64,000 nucleotides of DNA from CAKRJP01 sp963589425 (GTDB lineage: Bacteria; Bacillota; Clostridia; Lachnospirales; Lachnospiraceae), in assembly GCA_963589425.1 (NCBI GenBank), contig CAVAKZ010000008.1, forward strand, positions 3,295-67,294, given 5' to 3'. Below the pieces are notes generated by a model. It did not search any database. It was not told the origin of the DNA and saw only the letters and a list, made by a program, of their open reading frames with translations. Of this stretch, positions 8,019-16,909 are shown in pieces (within the stretch, counting starts at the first letter, position 1; every line of letters starts with the position of its first letter). A program made the position numbers and the translations under genes.

Positions 8019-8606
8019 ATGGATGAACGTTTGCAAAAACAATTGGAATTTGCTCTTGAAATAGACAAAGAAAAAAATATATTTCGACAAACTCATCTTT
8101 CAGGAAAAGGAAGAAATGAGAATGATGCAGAACATGCTTGGCATATGGCGATTATGGCATATTTGCTTCGAGAATATGCCAACGAGGAAGTGGATATTGC
8201 AAAGGTTATGCTGATGTGTCTTATTCACGATATTGTGGAAATTGACGCCGGAGATACCTATGCCTATGACGCAGAGGGACTAGCAACTCAAAAAGCCAGA
8301 GAAGATGCTGCAAAAGAAAGAATCTATTCTTTGCTCCCAAATGATCAGAAAGAAGAATTAATTGCTTTGTTTGATGAGTTCGAGGAATATCAGACAGCTG
8401 AGGCAAAGTTTGCTCGTGCAATGGACAATTTGCAGCCTCTTATATTAAATAATAGTAATAATGGCGGAGACTGGAAAGAACACGGGGTGACTTCAGAGAC
8501 TATATACAAGCGGCAGCAAAAGACAAAATTAGGATCTGAAAAACTTTATGAGGTGACAGATCAAATTATTCAAGAGAATATACGTAAGGGAAATTTGCCG
8601 AGGTAG
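8019..8606 (+). CDS. HD-domain phosphohydrolase (YfbR/HDDC2-like)
   Basis: A 195-residue cytoplasmic HD protein. Metal-binding residues include His39 in DAEHAWHMA, His70-Asp71 in LIHDIVEID and a later Asp in RAMDNLQP, the pattern of the small 5'-deoxynucleotidase-like HD family. Such enzymes remove phosphate from (deoxy)nucleoside monophosphates. The start is ATG 8019, about 11 nt after GGAAGGAG; the upstream TTG lies within that site. It is separated by only 13 bp from the helicase gene and leads the cassette HD-helicase-NUDIX. Housekeeping nucleotide cleaning is the default reading; a role in defence is an alternative. Confidence 0.82.
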   Translation: MDERLQKQLEFALEIDKEKNIFRQTHLSGKGRNENDAEHAWHMAIMAYLLREYANEEVDIAKVMLMCLIHDIVEIDAGDTYAYDAEGLATQKAREDAAKERIYSLLPNDQKEELIALFDEFEEYQTAEAKFARAMDNLQPLILNNSNNGGDWKEHGVTSETIYKRQQKTKLGSEKLYEVTDQIIQENIRKGNLPR

Positions 8607-8619
8607 GGGAGAAAATGAA

Positions 8620-11601
8620 ATGGCAAAATTAGACCAGATGCGTTTGGGATTTGAAAGGGCATATATCGATGGATCTGTAGTTTCAAGTAATCTATATAGA
8701 CCGCAATTTGTATCCAACAATCACAGAGAAGGAAAGAAAGTACTTTCGTCTATAGAGGATGAGCTTTTGGCCTGCGATGGCTTTCAGATTAGCGTAGCCT
8801 TTATTACTATGAGTGGAATCACACCCCTTCTTCAAACCTTAAAGGAGCTTGAAAAAAGAAATATCAGAGGTGAAATTTTAACAACCAATTATTTGAATTT
8901 CAGTGAGCCTAGGGCTTTGAAGAAACTGAATGAGCTTTCCAATATAAGCCTTAAAATGTATGATGTGGAAGCGGCGGATGAGGGATTTCATACTAAGGGT
9001 TATATTTTTAGGAAAGAAGAAATTTATCGCATAATCATTGGAAGTTCCAATATTACCAGCGCAGCTCTTACCAGCAACAGAGAGTGGAATACAAAACTCA
9101 TTTCGACAGAACAGGGTGAGATGGCAAAAGAAATTATTGCTGAGTTTTATGAATTGTGGAATTCTTCTTTTGCCTTACCCTTTGCTGAATTTTATGAGAA
9201 TTATAGTGAACGCTATAAGATCATCAAGCATCAACGGGAAGCAGCAAAGCTTGATGATATTACTTCTATTGAAAAATATAAATTGCAGCCTAACAGCATG
9301 CAGGTTGGATTTATTACTAATTTAAAAAGGATACTTGAAGCTGGGGAAGAGAGGGCTCTTTTAATATCGGCTACAGGTACTGGCAAGACTTACGCGTCTG
9401 CTTTTGCTATGAGAGAACTTGGATTTCGGAGAGTATTATTTTTGGTTCATCGAAGTCAGTTGGCAAGACAGACAAAATGCTCTTATGAAAAGGTCTTTGC
9501 AAAATCTGTGTCTATGGGGGTAGTAGACGGTAAAAACCATGATCATGACAAGGATTATGTTTTTGCTACAGTGCAGACATTGAATCGTGACAGACATTTG
9601 CTGCAATATAAGCAAGATGCATTTGACTGCATCGTTTTGGATGAAGCCCACCATGTATCAGCATATACCTATCAAAAAATCATGAGGCATTTTACTCCCA
9701 AACTTTGGCTTGGAATGACCGCTACGCCGGATAAACGGGATGATCATGTAGAGGGAAGAAATATCTATGAACTCTTTAATTATCAGATAGCCTATGAGAT
9801 TCGCTTGCAGCAGGCCATGGAGGAAAATTTACTCTGTCCCTTCCATTATTTTGGAATTACAGATTTAGATATTATAGGAGATAGTCAAGAAATTGGTGGA
9901 GATTTCTCTATGCTTACCAGCGATGAGAGGGTGAAGCATATCCTAAATCAAGCCGATTATTATGGTTATAGTGGTGACAGGGTAAAGGGATTAATTTTCT
10001 GCAGAAACATCAAAGAAACAGAAGAGTTGTCAGAGAAATTTAATCAAAGCATAAACCCGTCTACGGGGAAGAGGTTTAGAACCATTGCGCTAAATGGCAG
10101 TGCCACCGAACAGGAGCGGCAGACTGCTTTTGAAAGGCTTGCTATGAATGAAGGAGAGCCATCGACAGAATACGAGCCCTTGGATTATATTTTCTCTGTA
10201 GAAATCTTAAACGAGGGCGTGGATATTGTGGAAGTAAACCAGGTGATTATGCTTCGCCCGACACAGTCTCCAATCGTCTTTATTCAGCAGCTTGGCCGCG
10301 GACTGAGAAAGGCAATGGGAAAAGAATATGTTGTAATTCTGGATTTCATAGGAAACTACACGAATAATTTTATGATTCCCATTGCCTTGTCCGGGGATCG
10401 AAGCTACAACAAGGACAATATCCGAAGATACATTATGGAGGGCGGAAGGATTATTCCTGGAGCTTCTACCGTTCATTTTGATGAGATTAGCAGAAGACGA
10501 ATCTTTGCTTCTGTAGACCGAGCAAACTTTAGCGATATTAAGTTAATTAAAGAGAATTATACTAATCTGAAAAACAAGCTTGGAAGAATCCCTAAGTTGC
10601 GAGATTTTGATGCCTATGGGGAGATGGATGTGCTGCGGATTTTTGATAACAATAGTCTGGGATCTTATTACAAATTTTTGCTTAAATATGAAAAGGAATA
10701 TAAAATCCGTCTGTCGGAAGATGAGGAGAAGGTGATTGAATTTGTATCAAAGAAACTTGCTAATGGAAAACGAATTCAAGAACTCCAGCTCCTGAAGCGC
10801 ATGCTTGCATATGCCCAGGGCTTCTCGAGGATGAATCTATTTGCAGGGCTATCGGAAGATATGAAAGCCTATGGAAAAACAGTGAGTCCGTGTCAGAAAG
10901 AAAACCTTGTAAATGTTTTGACTAATGAATTTTCCGCAGGGTCCAGTAAGAAAACCTATGCCCGGTGCGTTTTCATAGAAGAAGAAAAGGGGGATTACAA
11001 ACCTACAGAGTCCTTTGTGAAGATGCTGGAAAATAAAGAATTCTATGATATGCTGAAAGAGCTTATAGAATTTGGCATTAGCCGATATGAAAGAGATTAT
11101 CAGAAAAGTTATGGGGAGACAGATTTGGTATTGTATCAGAAATATACCTATGAAGATGTGTGCCGCCTGTTAAATTGGGACAAAAACCTGTCTTCTGTAA
11201 TGAATGGATATCTTTTAGATAAGAAAACGAAAACCTATCCTGTATTTATTAACTATGATAAGGATGAGAATATTAGCGATACTACAAAATATGAAGATCA
11301 TTTTGTGAAAGGATATAGAGACCGCTTAATTGCTATTTCCAAATCAGGAAGAAATTTGCAATCAGGAGATGTACAGAATTTCTTGAAGGCCAAGGAGCGG
11401 GGCATCCAGGTAGAACTTTTTGTGAGAAAGAACAAAGATGATAAGATTTCTAAGGAATTCTATTATCTTGGCCATATGAGGGCAAGTGGAAAGGCAAAAG
11501 AGTTTACTATGGCAAATACAAAGAAAAAGGCAGTAGAAATCGAGTGGGTCTTGGACGTTCCGGTGCGAGAGGATATTTATGAGTACATTGTAAATTCCTA
11601 A
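8620..11601 (+). CDS. PLD-nuclease-like / SF2 helicase / DUF3427 protein
   Basis: A 993-residue multidomain protein. Residues about 30-185 form a phospholipase-D-like domain (HTKGYIF near 123, then GSSNIT). A superfamily 2 helicase core follows, with Walker A SATGTGKT near 250, a DEAH box (LDEAHH) near 339, motif III GMTATP and motif VI QQLGRGLRK near 555. The C-terminal third matches the DUF3427 region (YTYEDVCRLLNW, GHMRASG). The architecture resembles restriction-type or repair helicases that cut nucleic acid. A GGGGAG RBS precedes ATG 8620. It sits between an HD nucleotidase and a NUDIX enzyme, in one operon. Whether the PLD unit is catalytic is unsure, since only one HxK motif is clear. 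Confidence 0.85.
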   Translation: MAKLDQMRLGFERAYIDGSVVSSNLYRPQFVSNNHREGKKVLSSIEDELLACDGFQISVAFITMSGITPLLQTLKELEKRNIRGEILTTNYLNFSEPRALKKLNELSNISLKMYDVEAADEGFHTKGYIFRKEEIYRIIIGSSNITSAALTSNREWNTKLISTEQGEMAKEIIAEFYELWNSSFALPFAEFYENYSERYKIIKHQREAAKLDDITSIEKYKLQPNSMQVGFITNLKRILEAGEERALLISATGTGKTYASAFAMRELGFRRVLFLVHRSQLARQTKCSYEKVFAKSVSMGVVDGKNHDHDKDYVFATVQTLNRDRHLLQYKQDAFDCIVLDEAHHVSAYTYQKIMRHFTPKLWLGMTATPDKRDDHVEGRNIYELFNYQIAYEIRLQQAMEENLLCPFHYFGITDLDIIGDSQEIGGDFSMLTSDERVKHILNQADYYGYSGDRVKGLIFCRNIKETEELSEKFNQSINPSTGKRFRTIALNGSATEQERQTAFERLAMNEGEPSTEYEPLDYIFSVEILNEGVDIVEVNQVIMLRPTQSPIVFIQQLGRGLRKAMGKEYVVILDFIGNYTNNFMIPIALSGDRSYNKDNIRRYIMEGGRIIPGASTVHFDEISRRRIFASVDRANFSDIKLIKENYTNLKNKLGRIPKLRDFDAYGEMDVLRIFDNNSLGSYYKFLLKYEKEYKIRLSEDEEKVIEFVSKKLANGKRIQELQLLKRMLAYAQGFSRMNLFAGLSEDMKAYGKTVSPCQKENLVNVLTNEFSAGSSKKTYARCVFIEEEKGDYKPTESFVKMLENKEFYDMLKELIEFGISRYERDYQKSYGETDLVLYQKYTYEDVCRLLNWDKNLSSVMNGYLLDKKTKTYPVFINYDKDENISDTTKYEDHFVKGYRDRLIAISKSGRNLQSGDVQNFLKAKERGIQVELFVRKNKDDKISKEFYYLGHMRASGKAKEFTMANTKKKAVEIEWVLDVPVREDIYEYIVNS

Positions 11602-11611
11602 GGGAGGACAT

Positions 11612-12013
11612 ATGAAAAAAATCAGAGTTGTGGCAGCTGTTATAAAAGCTGTTAATGAAAAGGGAGAGCCGATTATATTTGCAAGCCAAAGAGGGTATGG
11701 TGATTTCAAAGGTGGATGGGAATTCCCGGGAGGAAAAATCGAACCGGGAGAGACTCCCAAGGAAGCCCTGAAACGTGAAATTTTTGAGGAGCTGGATACG
11801 GAGATTGCTGTTGGTGAGTTGCTTGATACTATAGAGTATGATTATCCGGAGTTTCATCTATCCATGGATTGCTTTTGGTGTCATATTCTGAAGGGAGATT
11901 TGGTCCTGAAGGAGCATGAAGCTGCCAGGTGGTTAAGTAAGGAGGAACTTATGGATGTGGAATGGCTGCCGGCGGATGTAACGTTAATTGAGAAGATTGC
12001 CTCTAGTATTTGA
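11612..12013 (+). CDS. NUDIX (deoxy)nucleoside triphosphate pyrophosphohydrolase
   Basis: A 133-residue MutT-like enzyme, expected to hydrolyse (d)NTPs to monophosphates. The Nudix box spans about residues 41-63: G-x5-E, seven residues, then REIFEEL, with Asp in place of the usual Gly after EEL. The N-terminal VVAAVI strand and GGWEFPGG loop match the CTP/8-oxo-dGTP pyrophosphohydrolase group. It starts 10 bp after the helicase gene behind an AAGGGAGG site, so it is the third gene of that operon. NUDIX proteins are often coupled to DUF3427 helicases, so this is a functional pairing rather than chance. Confidence 0.88.
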   Translation: MKKIRVVAAVIKAVNEKGEPIIFASQRGYGDFKGGWEFPGGKIEPGETPKEALKREIFEELDTEIAVGELLDTIEYDYPEFHLSMDCFWCHILKGDLVLKEHEAARWLSKEELMDVEWLPADVTLIEKIASSI

Positions 12014-12096
12014 TTTAGAAGCAATAGAAAAGATTCTGTTGACAGAAAGAAAAAAGGGCTATATGATTTTACTAACTGAAGAATGAACTGGGAAAA

Positions 12097-12133
12097 CAAG
12101 GGCGTTTTGCAAAATTGCAAAGCGCCCTTGTTT
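12097..12133 (+). terminator. Terminator after the HD-helicase-NUDIX cassette
   Basis: CAAGGGCG pairs with CGCCCTTG around an AT-rich inner arm (TTTTGCAAAATTGCAAA). The T tract is short (TTT). Confidence 0.65.
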
Positions 12134-12190
12134 ACGTAGTTGAAATTCTAAAGGAATAGTTAATCTAAAGATAGGGGCGTGATATAGGTG

Positions 12191-13516
12191 ATGGAAATAA
12201 AAGATTTGGAACTTTTGCAGGACACCAATAAGGTCAATGAGTTGCTGGCTCGTTACGGGGTGAAGTTTGGTATTTATAAAAATAATACTTTTAAAGAGCA
12301 GCTCTTTCCCTTTGATGCCATTCCCAGAATTATTGAGGCAGAGGAATTTGCCTATCTGGAGAAGGGCTTAAAACAGCGGGTTATGGCCCTGAATCTTTTT
12401 TTGAAGGACATTTATGGCAGTAAGGCAATTTTGAAGGACAAGATTATCCCAGAGGACTTTATTTTTTCTTCCAGCGGTTATATGGCAGAGTGTGAGGGAG
12501 CAAGACCGCCAAAGGATATTTATTCTCATATTTCCGGAATCGATTTGGTTAAGGGGAAAAATGATACCTGGTACATTTTGGAGGATAACCTAAGAGTTCC
12601 TTCCGGAGCCTCCTACCCCATGATTGCCAGAGAGATCTGCAGAAGATGTTCCCCTAATACCTTCCATGATACCCATTTGGAGGATAATCGAAATTATGCC
12701 AAGTTATTAAAGCATACCATGGATTATGTAAATACTGGGGGCCTTAATGTTATTTTGACTCCGGGCCGTTACAATGCCGCTTATTTTGAACATTCTTACC
12801 TGGCAGAAAAGACAGGAGCAAAGTTGGTAAATGGCTCAGAATTATTAGTGGAAAATGACCACCTCTACTACCTGACAGCTTCAGGAAAGAAGGAGCTTGT
12901 GGGAGCAGTTTACAGAAGAATTTCTGATGAATACCTAGATCCCATGAACTTTAATCCGGAATCCTTAATTGGAATTCCTCATATTTATGATGTCTTTAGA
13001 AAGGGAAATGTTGCTCTTTTAAATGCGCCTGGCAATGGGATTGCAGATGACAAGGGAATCTACTATTTTGTTCCCCGAATGATTTCTTACTATTTGGGAG
13101 AGGAAGCTATTTTAAACAATGCTCCCACCTACCTGCCTTTCTATGAAGAGGATATGAACTATGTATTGGAGCATTTTGACGATCTGGTATTAAAGGATGT
13201 AGCGGAAGCCGGTGGCTATGGGGTTCTCTTTGGAAATTCCCTTAGCAAGGATCAGAAGGCAGATTTTTTGGAGCTTTTGAAAAAAGAACCGAGACGCTTT
13301 ATTGCCCAGGAGGTTATTGATTTCCAGGACATCGATATTATGGAAAATGGAGAAAGGCTTCCTAGAAAGGCAGATCTTCGAGCCTTTGTGCTAACGGCCG
13401 AAGAGCCTTTGGTATGGAAGAGTGGATTGACCAGGTTTTCCAGAAATCCAGATTCGTTTATTGTTAACTCATCTCAGGGAGGAGGATTTAAGGACACATG
13501 GATATTATCTCGATAG
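12191..13516 (+). CDS. Circularly permuted ATP-grasp protein
   Basis: A 441-residue enzyme of the circularly permuted ATP-grasp type 2 group (DUF404/DUF407). Seen: SGYMAECEGARPPKD, DLVKGKNDTWYILEDNLRVPSG, DRNYAKLL-like and RISDEYLDP segments, an APGNGIADDKGIY loop, and VLKDVAEAGGYGV near the ATP site. The family is thought to form amide or peptide bonds using ATP. The start is ATG 12191; GTG 12188 directly before it is possible. It overlaps the alpha-E gene by 19 bp. Such proteins occur with alpha-E and transglutaminase genes in proposed peptide-tagging operons, and all three are present here. The substrate is unknown. Confidence 0.85.
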   Translation: MEIKDLELLQDTNKVNELLARYGVKFGIYKNNTFKEQLFPFDAIPRIIEAEEFAYLEKGLKQRVMALNLFLKDIYGSKAILKDKIIPEDFIFSSSGYMAECEGARPPKDIYSHISGIDLVKGKNDTWYILEDNLRVPSGASYPMIAREICRRCSPNTFHDTHLEDNRNYAKLLKHTMDYVNTGGLNVILTPGRYNAAYFEHSYLAEKTGAKLVNGSELLVENDHLYYLTASGKKELVGAVYRRISDEYLDPMNFNPESLIGIPHIYDVFRKGNVALLNAPGNGIADDKGIYYFVPRMISYYLGEEAILNNAPTYLPFYEEDMNYVLEHFDDLVLKDVAEAGGYGVLFGNSLSKDQKADFLELLKKEPRRFIAQEVIDFQDIDIMENGERLPRKADLRAFVLTAEEPLVWKSGLTRFSRNPDSFIVNSSQGGGFKDTWILSR

Positions 13517-14160
13517 AACAGGCAAATTGCCTTTATTGGTTAGGCAGATATACAGAGCGGGTCTACACAACCATTCGCATTTATTTTGAACGCTTTGATC
13601 GAATGATCGATGAAAATCAGGACAGCTATGAGCAGTTTTGTCAGATGATCGATATTCCAAATATATACACTTCCAGAGAAGATTTCTTAAAGCGCTATCC
13701 TTTTGATACAGATAATCCGGACTCTATTATCAGTAACATGTATAGGGCTTATGATAACGGAATTGTGCTAAGAGAGAAGATCACTACAGAGGCCCTTTCC
13801 TATATACAGCTTGCAGTTTATGAGCTAAAGAAGGCAGCAGTCAGCAGGTCTCCCCTAATTGAAATGCAGCAGGTGCTTGATTATCTCCTGGCTTTTTGGG
13901 GAACCATCGATGATCGGATTGATTCAGAACATATTCGAAATGTGATTAAGGCGGGAAAAAGAATTGAACGCATTGATCTTTATGCCAGACTGGGACTAGA
14001 TGCGAAAGAAATTTTAAGAGAAGTTCATCGCATGAAACCCCGGGTGGAAAAAAGCGGACTTTCCTACGAGAAAGAGAAATTGGATCAATTAGAAGCCCTT
14101 GTCTTGGAAGACAAGATTGATTATTATAAGATTGTATTTTTGGTAGAAAGTATCTTGTGA
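13498..14160 (+). CDS. Alpha-E domain protein (DUF403)
   Basis: A 220-residue, mostly helical protein with the typical alpha-E opening (ISIEQANCLYWLGRYTER), the EKITTEALSY helix and the AGKRIERIDLYARL segment. The biochemical role is unknown; it nearly always accompanies permuted ATP-grasp and transglutaminase genes and may be a scaffold or substrate-binding partner. The start ATG 13498 lies inside the ATP-grasp gene, with GGAGGAGG upstream, indicating translational coupling. It is followed by a long stem-loop and then the transglutaminase gene. Confidence 0.86.
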   Translation: MDIISIEQANCLYWLGRYTERVYTTIRIYFERFDRMIDENQDSYEQFCQMIDIPNIYTSREDFLKRYPFDTDNPDSIISNMYRAYDNGIVLREKITTEALSYIQLAVYELKKAAVSRSPLIEMQQVLDYLLAFWGTIDDRIDSEHIRNVIKAGKRIERIDLYARLGLDAKEILREVHRMKPRVEKSGLSYEKEKLDQLEALVLEDKIDYYKIVFLVESIL

Positions 14161-14203
14161 TGTCCGGCTTTTAGGGGAAGCTTAGATAAGCCCAGACATC
14201 ACA
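14156..14203 (+). other. Intercistronic two-part stem-loop
   Basis: TGTGATGTC at 14156-14164 pairs perfectly with GACATCACA at 14195-14203. Inside it GGCTT pairs with AAGCC. The stop codon of the alpha-E gene lies in the 5' arm and the transglutaminase RBS follows 5 nt after the 3' arm. No T tract follows, so it is more likely an RNA processing or stability element than a terminator. Confidence 0.6.
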
Positions 14204-14215
14204 GACAAGGAGGAA

Positions 14216-15022
14216 ATGGTGGAAGTACTGCATTTTGAATATAAGATGGAAATTCAGTATGAGATCCCGGTTCATCTCTGTCATTTTACAATCAAGTGTA
14301 TACCAAAAGATGATAAGAGGCAGACTCTGCTTGAAAGCAAGATTGAATTGCTTCCAGACTGCCCTTATTCTTTTGGAGAAGATGCCTGGAACAACAGGCA
14401 GATCTATGGCCGGGTAGAGGGGGCGCATGATCGCTTCTTGTTTCGCATTAGCGGTGATGTTCTAAATAAAGAAAGGGAATATGTAGAAGAGGCCAATGAA
14501 GAGAAAATCTCGGTATATCGTTTCCCTACAGGAAAATGTGTGCCCGGAAAGGCGCTTTTGTCTTATTATGACAGGCTTTCAGAGCATTTAAATCAGCTGC
14601 CTGATGATAGGGAGAAATGTATTTATATCATGGAGAAACTTTATAATGATTTTTCCTATGTACCTTCTTCTACTCAGGTAGACACAGAAGCGGAGGAAGC
14701 CTGGAAGCTGGGAAAGGGTGTTTGTCAGGACTATGCCCATATTTACATTAGCTTACTTCGTTTGGCAGGTATTCCGGCTAGGTATGTCTGCGGCCTAATC
14801 CAGGGAGAAGGGGAGAGCCATGCCTGGACAGAGGCCTTGCTGGGGAATCGGTGGTACGGCTTTGATCCGACCCATAATCGGCCGGTAAAAAAAGGATATA
14901 TTAAACTGGGGGATGGAAGAGACGCCGGGGATTGTGCCATTAACCGGGGGATTATGTTCGGAGGCGGTGCCCAGACCCAGAAAATCTCCGTTTTGGTGGA
15001 GGAAAGGAAAGAAGAAAAATAG
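14216..15022 (+). CDS. Transglutaminase-like cysteine protease family protein
   Basis: A 268-residue protein with an N-terminal beta-rich domain (about 1-110) and a transglutaminase-like core. The catalytic triad is complete: Cys in GVCQDYAH (about 169), His in SHAWTEA (about 202), Asp in GFDPTHN (about 219). Members act as proteases, peptide hydrolases or cross-linkers. GGAGG at 14209-14213 is only 2 nt from ATG 14216 and 5 nt from GTG 14219, so the GTG may be the true start. With the ATP-grasp and alpha-E genes it makes the conserved trio. There is no signal peptide, so it acts in the cytoplasm. Confidence 0.85.
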   Translation: MVEVLHFEYKMEIQYEIPVHLCHFTIKCIPKDDKRQTLLESKIELLPDCPYSFGEDAWNNRQIYGRVEGAHDRFLFRISGDVLNKEREYVEEANEEKISVYRFPTGKCVPGKALLSYYDRLSEHLNQLPDDREKCIYIMEKLYNDFSYVPSSTQVDTEAEEAWKLGKGVCQDYAHIYISLLRLAGIPARYVCGLIQGEGESHAWTEALLGNRWYGFDPTHNRPVKKGYIKLGDGRDAGDCAINRGIMFGGGAQTQKISVLVEERKEEK

Positions 15023-15973
15023 ATGATAGAAGAAGTGGTATCTGTAGGTCTGCCTATAGATGAGACCTTGAGAATAAAAAAGAATAGGATTATGCCAAAG
15101 AAGCCCTCTCAGGGAATGAAGCGAATCAGTATTGTAACTGGTATCCATGGAGATGAGTTAGAGGGTCAGTATGTTTGCTTTGAACTCCAAAGAAGGATTA
15201 AAGAGCAGGAAGACTGTCTTCAGGGAATTGTGGACGTGTATCCGGCTATGAATCCCTTGGGGATTGATTCCATTACCAGGGGGATTCCGGCCTTCGATTT
15301 AGACATGAATCGACTCTTTCCCGGAAATATAGACGGTAATATGACAGAGTATTTGGCGGCAGGAATTATTGAGGATGTGGCAGGTTCCGATTGTGTTCTG
15401 GACATTCACGCCAGCAACCTTTATCTGACGGAAATCCCCCAGATCCGAATTAATGAGCTGCATGAGGAGAAGCTGCTTCCTATAGCCATGGAAGCCAATG
15501 TAGATTTTATTTGGATCCATGGAGCCAGCACAGTTCTGGAATCTACCTTTGCTTATAGCTTAAATAGCATCGGAACACCGGTCTTGGTAGTAGAAATGGG
15601 TGTTGGTATGCGTATTACCAAGTCCTATGGAGACCAGTTGGTAGATGGGATTTTTAAGCTGATGCAGAGTATGGGAATCTGGTCGGGCCAGGTAAATTCG
15701 GTTCGAACCCCTATTGTATCTAAGGACCCTGATGATGTAAGCTATCTCAATGCATCGGTGGGAGGGCTTTTTTTGCCTAGCGTCAAGCATTGGGAGGAAT
15801 TAAAAAAAGGAGATTTAGTAGGACGAATCGTGGATCCCTTGAGTGGCAAGGTCTTAGATGAGGTTTTGGCCCCGGTAGACGGTATCTTGTTTACTATTCG
15901 AGAGTATCCCATTGTAGATGAGGGCTCTCTTATGGGGCGACTTCTTAGAAAGGAGGCTTATAAGAATGCGTAA
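15023..15973 (+). CDS. Zinc-dependent deacylase, succinylglutamate desuccinylase/aspartoacylase family (M14-like), intact site
   Basis: A 316-residue protein whose start codon directly follows the transglutaminase stop. The zinc site is complete: His and Glu in GIHGDE (about 41 and 44) and a second His in LDIHAS (about 127). DLDMNRLFPG supplies the substrate-binding Asn-Arg, and the catalytic Glu is likely in VVEMG. The C-terminal about 90 residues form a beta-barrel-like cap (KGDLVGRIVDP). It should cleave an N-acyl or amide bond on a small carboxylate-bearing substrate. In this operon it could hydrolyse or edit the product of the ATP-grasp enzyme (inference). The next gene is a degenerate paralogue. 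Confidence 0.85.
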   Translation: MIEEVVSVGLPIDETLRIKKNRIMPKKPSQGMKRISIVTGIHGDELEGQYVCFELQRRIKEQEDCLQGIVDVYPAMNPLGIDSITRGIPAFDLDMNRLFPGNIDGNMTEYLAAGIIEDVAGSDCVLDIHASNLYLTEIPQIRINELHEEKLLPIAMEANVDFIWIHGASTVLESTFAYSLNSIGTPVLVVEMGVGMRITKSYGDQLVDGIFKLMQSMGIWSGQVNSVRTPIVSKDPDDVSYLNASVGGLFLPSVKHWEELKKGDLVGRIVDPLSGKVLDEVLAPVDGILFTIREYPIVDEGSLMGRLLRKEAYKNA

Positions 15974-16892
15974 GAGAATTATTTACCAGATTAAGGGCCT
16001 CTACCGGGATGATTTTCGTGTGACCGGTTTTGAATTTGGGGAAGGAAAAAAGTCCCTTTGTATCGTAGGCAGCATGCGTGGAAATGAGGTGCAGCAGGTG
16101 TACTGCTGTTCCCAGCTTGTGAAAAAATGTAAGCAGCTGGAAGAGGAGGGAAGGATCCTTCCGGACCACAAGATTTTGATTATCCCTTCTGTAAATCCTT
16201 ATTCCATGAATATTCAGAAACGGTTTTGGCCTACAGATAATACGGACATAAATCGAATGTTTCCGGGCTATGATCTGGGAGAGACCACCCAAAGGATTGC
16301 GGATGGGGTCTTTAAAGAAATCTCGGAGTACCGGTATGGAATTCAATTTACCTCTTTTTACATGCCGGGAAATTTTATCCCTCATGTAAGAGTCATGGAA
16401 GAAGGTTATACCAGTGCAGAGGCTGGAAAAGATTTTGGCCTGCCCTATGTGGTAAAAAGAGTAGTTCGCCCCTATGACACAGCCACCCTCAATTACAATT
16501 GGCAGGTTTGGGATACCCAGGCCTATTCCCTTTATACTACAAGAACCACAGGAATCGATCCCAAGGGGGCAGGCCAGGCAGTGATGGCAGTGATGAATTT
16601 CCTTGCGGCAAGGGGAATCATAAAATACCAGACTCCTTATATCAATGGATGTAAGATTATTCTAGATACAGACCTTGTCTCGGTGCGAACCGCCAAATCC
16701 GGTATTTTTGAAGCTCTTGTAAAGGCAGGAGATGAGGTTAGCATGGGCCAGCCTCTGGCAGAGATCATACATCCCTATGATGGGGAAATCATGGAGACTT
16801 TGTACGCTCCCATGAATGGGAAGATTTTCTTTATCCACAATGAACCTTTAACCTATGCCAATACTGCGGTGATCAAGATTGTGGGAGAATAA
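15966..16892 (+). CDS. M14-like deacylase paralogue without zinc ligands
   Basis: A 308-residue paralogue of the previous protein, start ATG 15966 inside its 3' end (8-bp overlap) with AGGAGG at 15950-15955. The fold landmarks remain: INRMFPG, NPYSMN and a C-terminal cap (AGDEVSMGQPLAEI). The first zinc motif GIHGDE is replaced by SMRGNE (His to Arg). The second zinc histidine in DIHAS aligns with IQFTS (His to Phe), and the catalytic Glu is not conserved. It is therefore probably not a zinc hydrolase; a substrate-binding partner or regulator of the intact paralogue is more likely. The reading frame is intact and well translated by its signals, so it is not simple decay. Confidence 0.82.
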   Translation: MRKRIIYQIKGLYRDDFRVTGFEFGEGKKSLCIVGSMRGNEVQQVYCCSQLVKKCKQLEEEGRILPDHKILIIPSVNPYSMNIQKRFWPTDNTDINRMFPGYDLGETTQRIADGVFKEISEYRYGIQFTSFYMPGNFIPHVRVMEEGYTSAEAGKDFGLPYVVKRVVRPYDTATLNYNWQVWDTQAYSLYTTRTTGIDPKGAGQAVMAVMNFLAARGIIKYQTPYINGCKIILDTDLVSVRTAKSGIFEALVKAGDEVSMGQPLAEIIHPYDGEIMETLYAPMNGKIFFIHNEPLTYANTAVIKIVGE

Positions 16893-16909
16893 CCAAAATA
16901 ATAATAAAA

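Noticed and set aside
15695..15720. GGTTCGAACCCC-like word resembling a tRNA T-arm
   Set aside because: It lies inside the intact M14 gene and no acceptor or anticodon arms can be folded around it. A similar word at 29714 is also coding.
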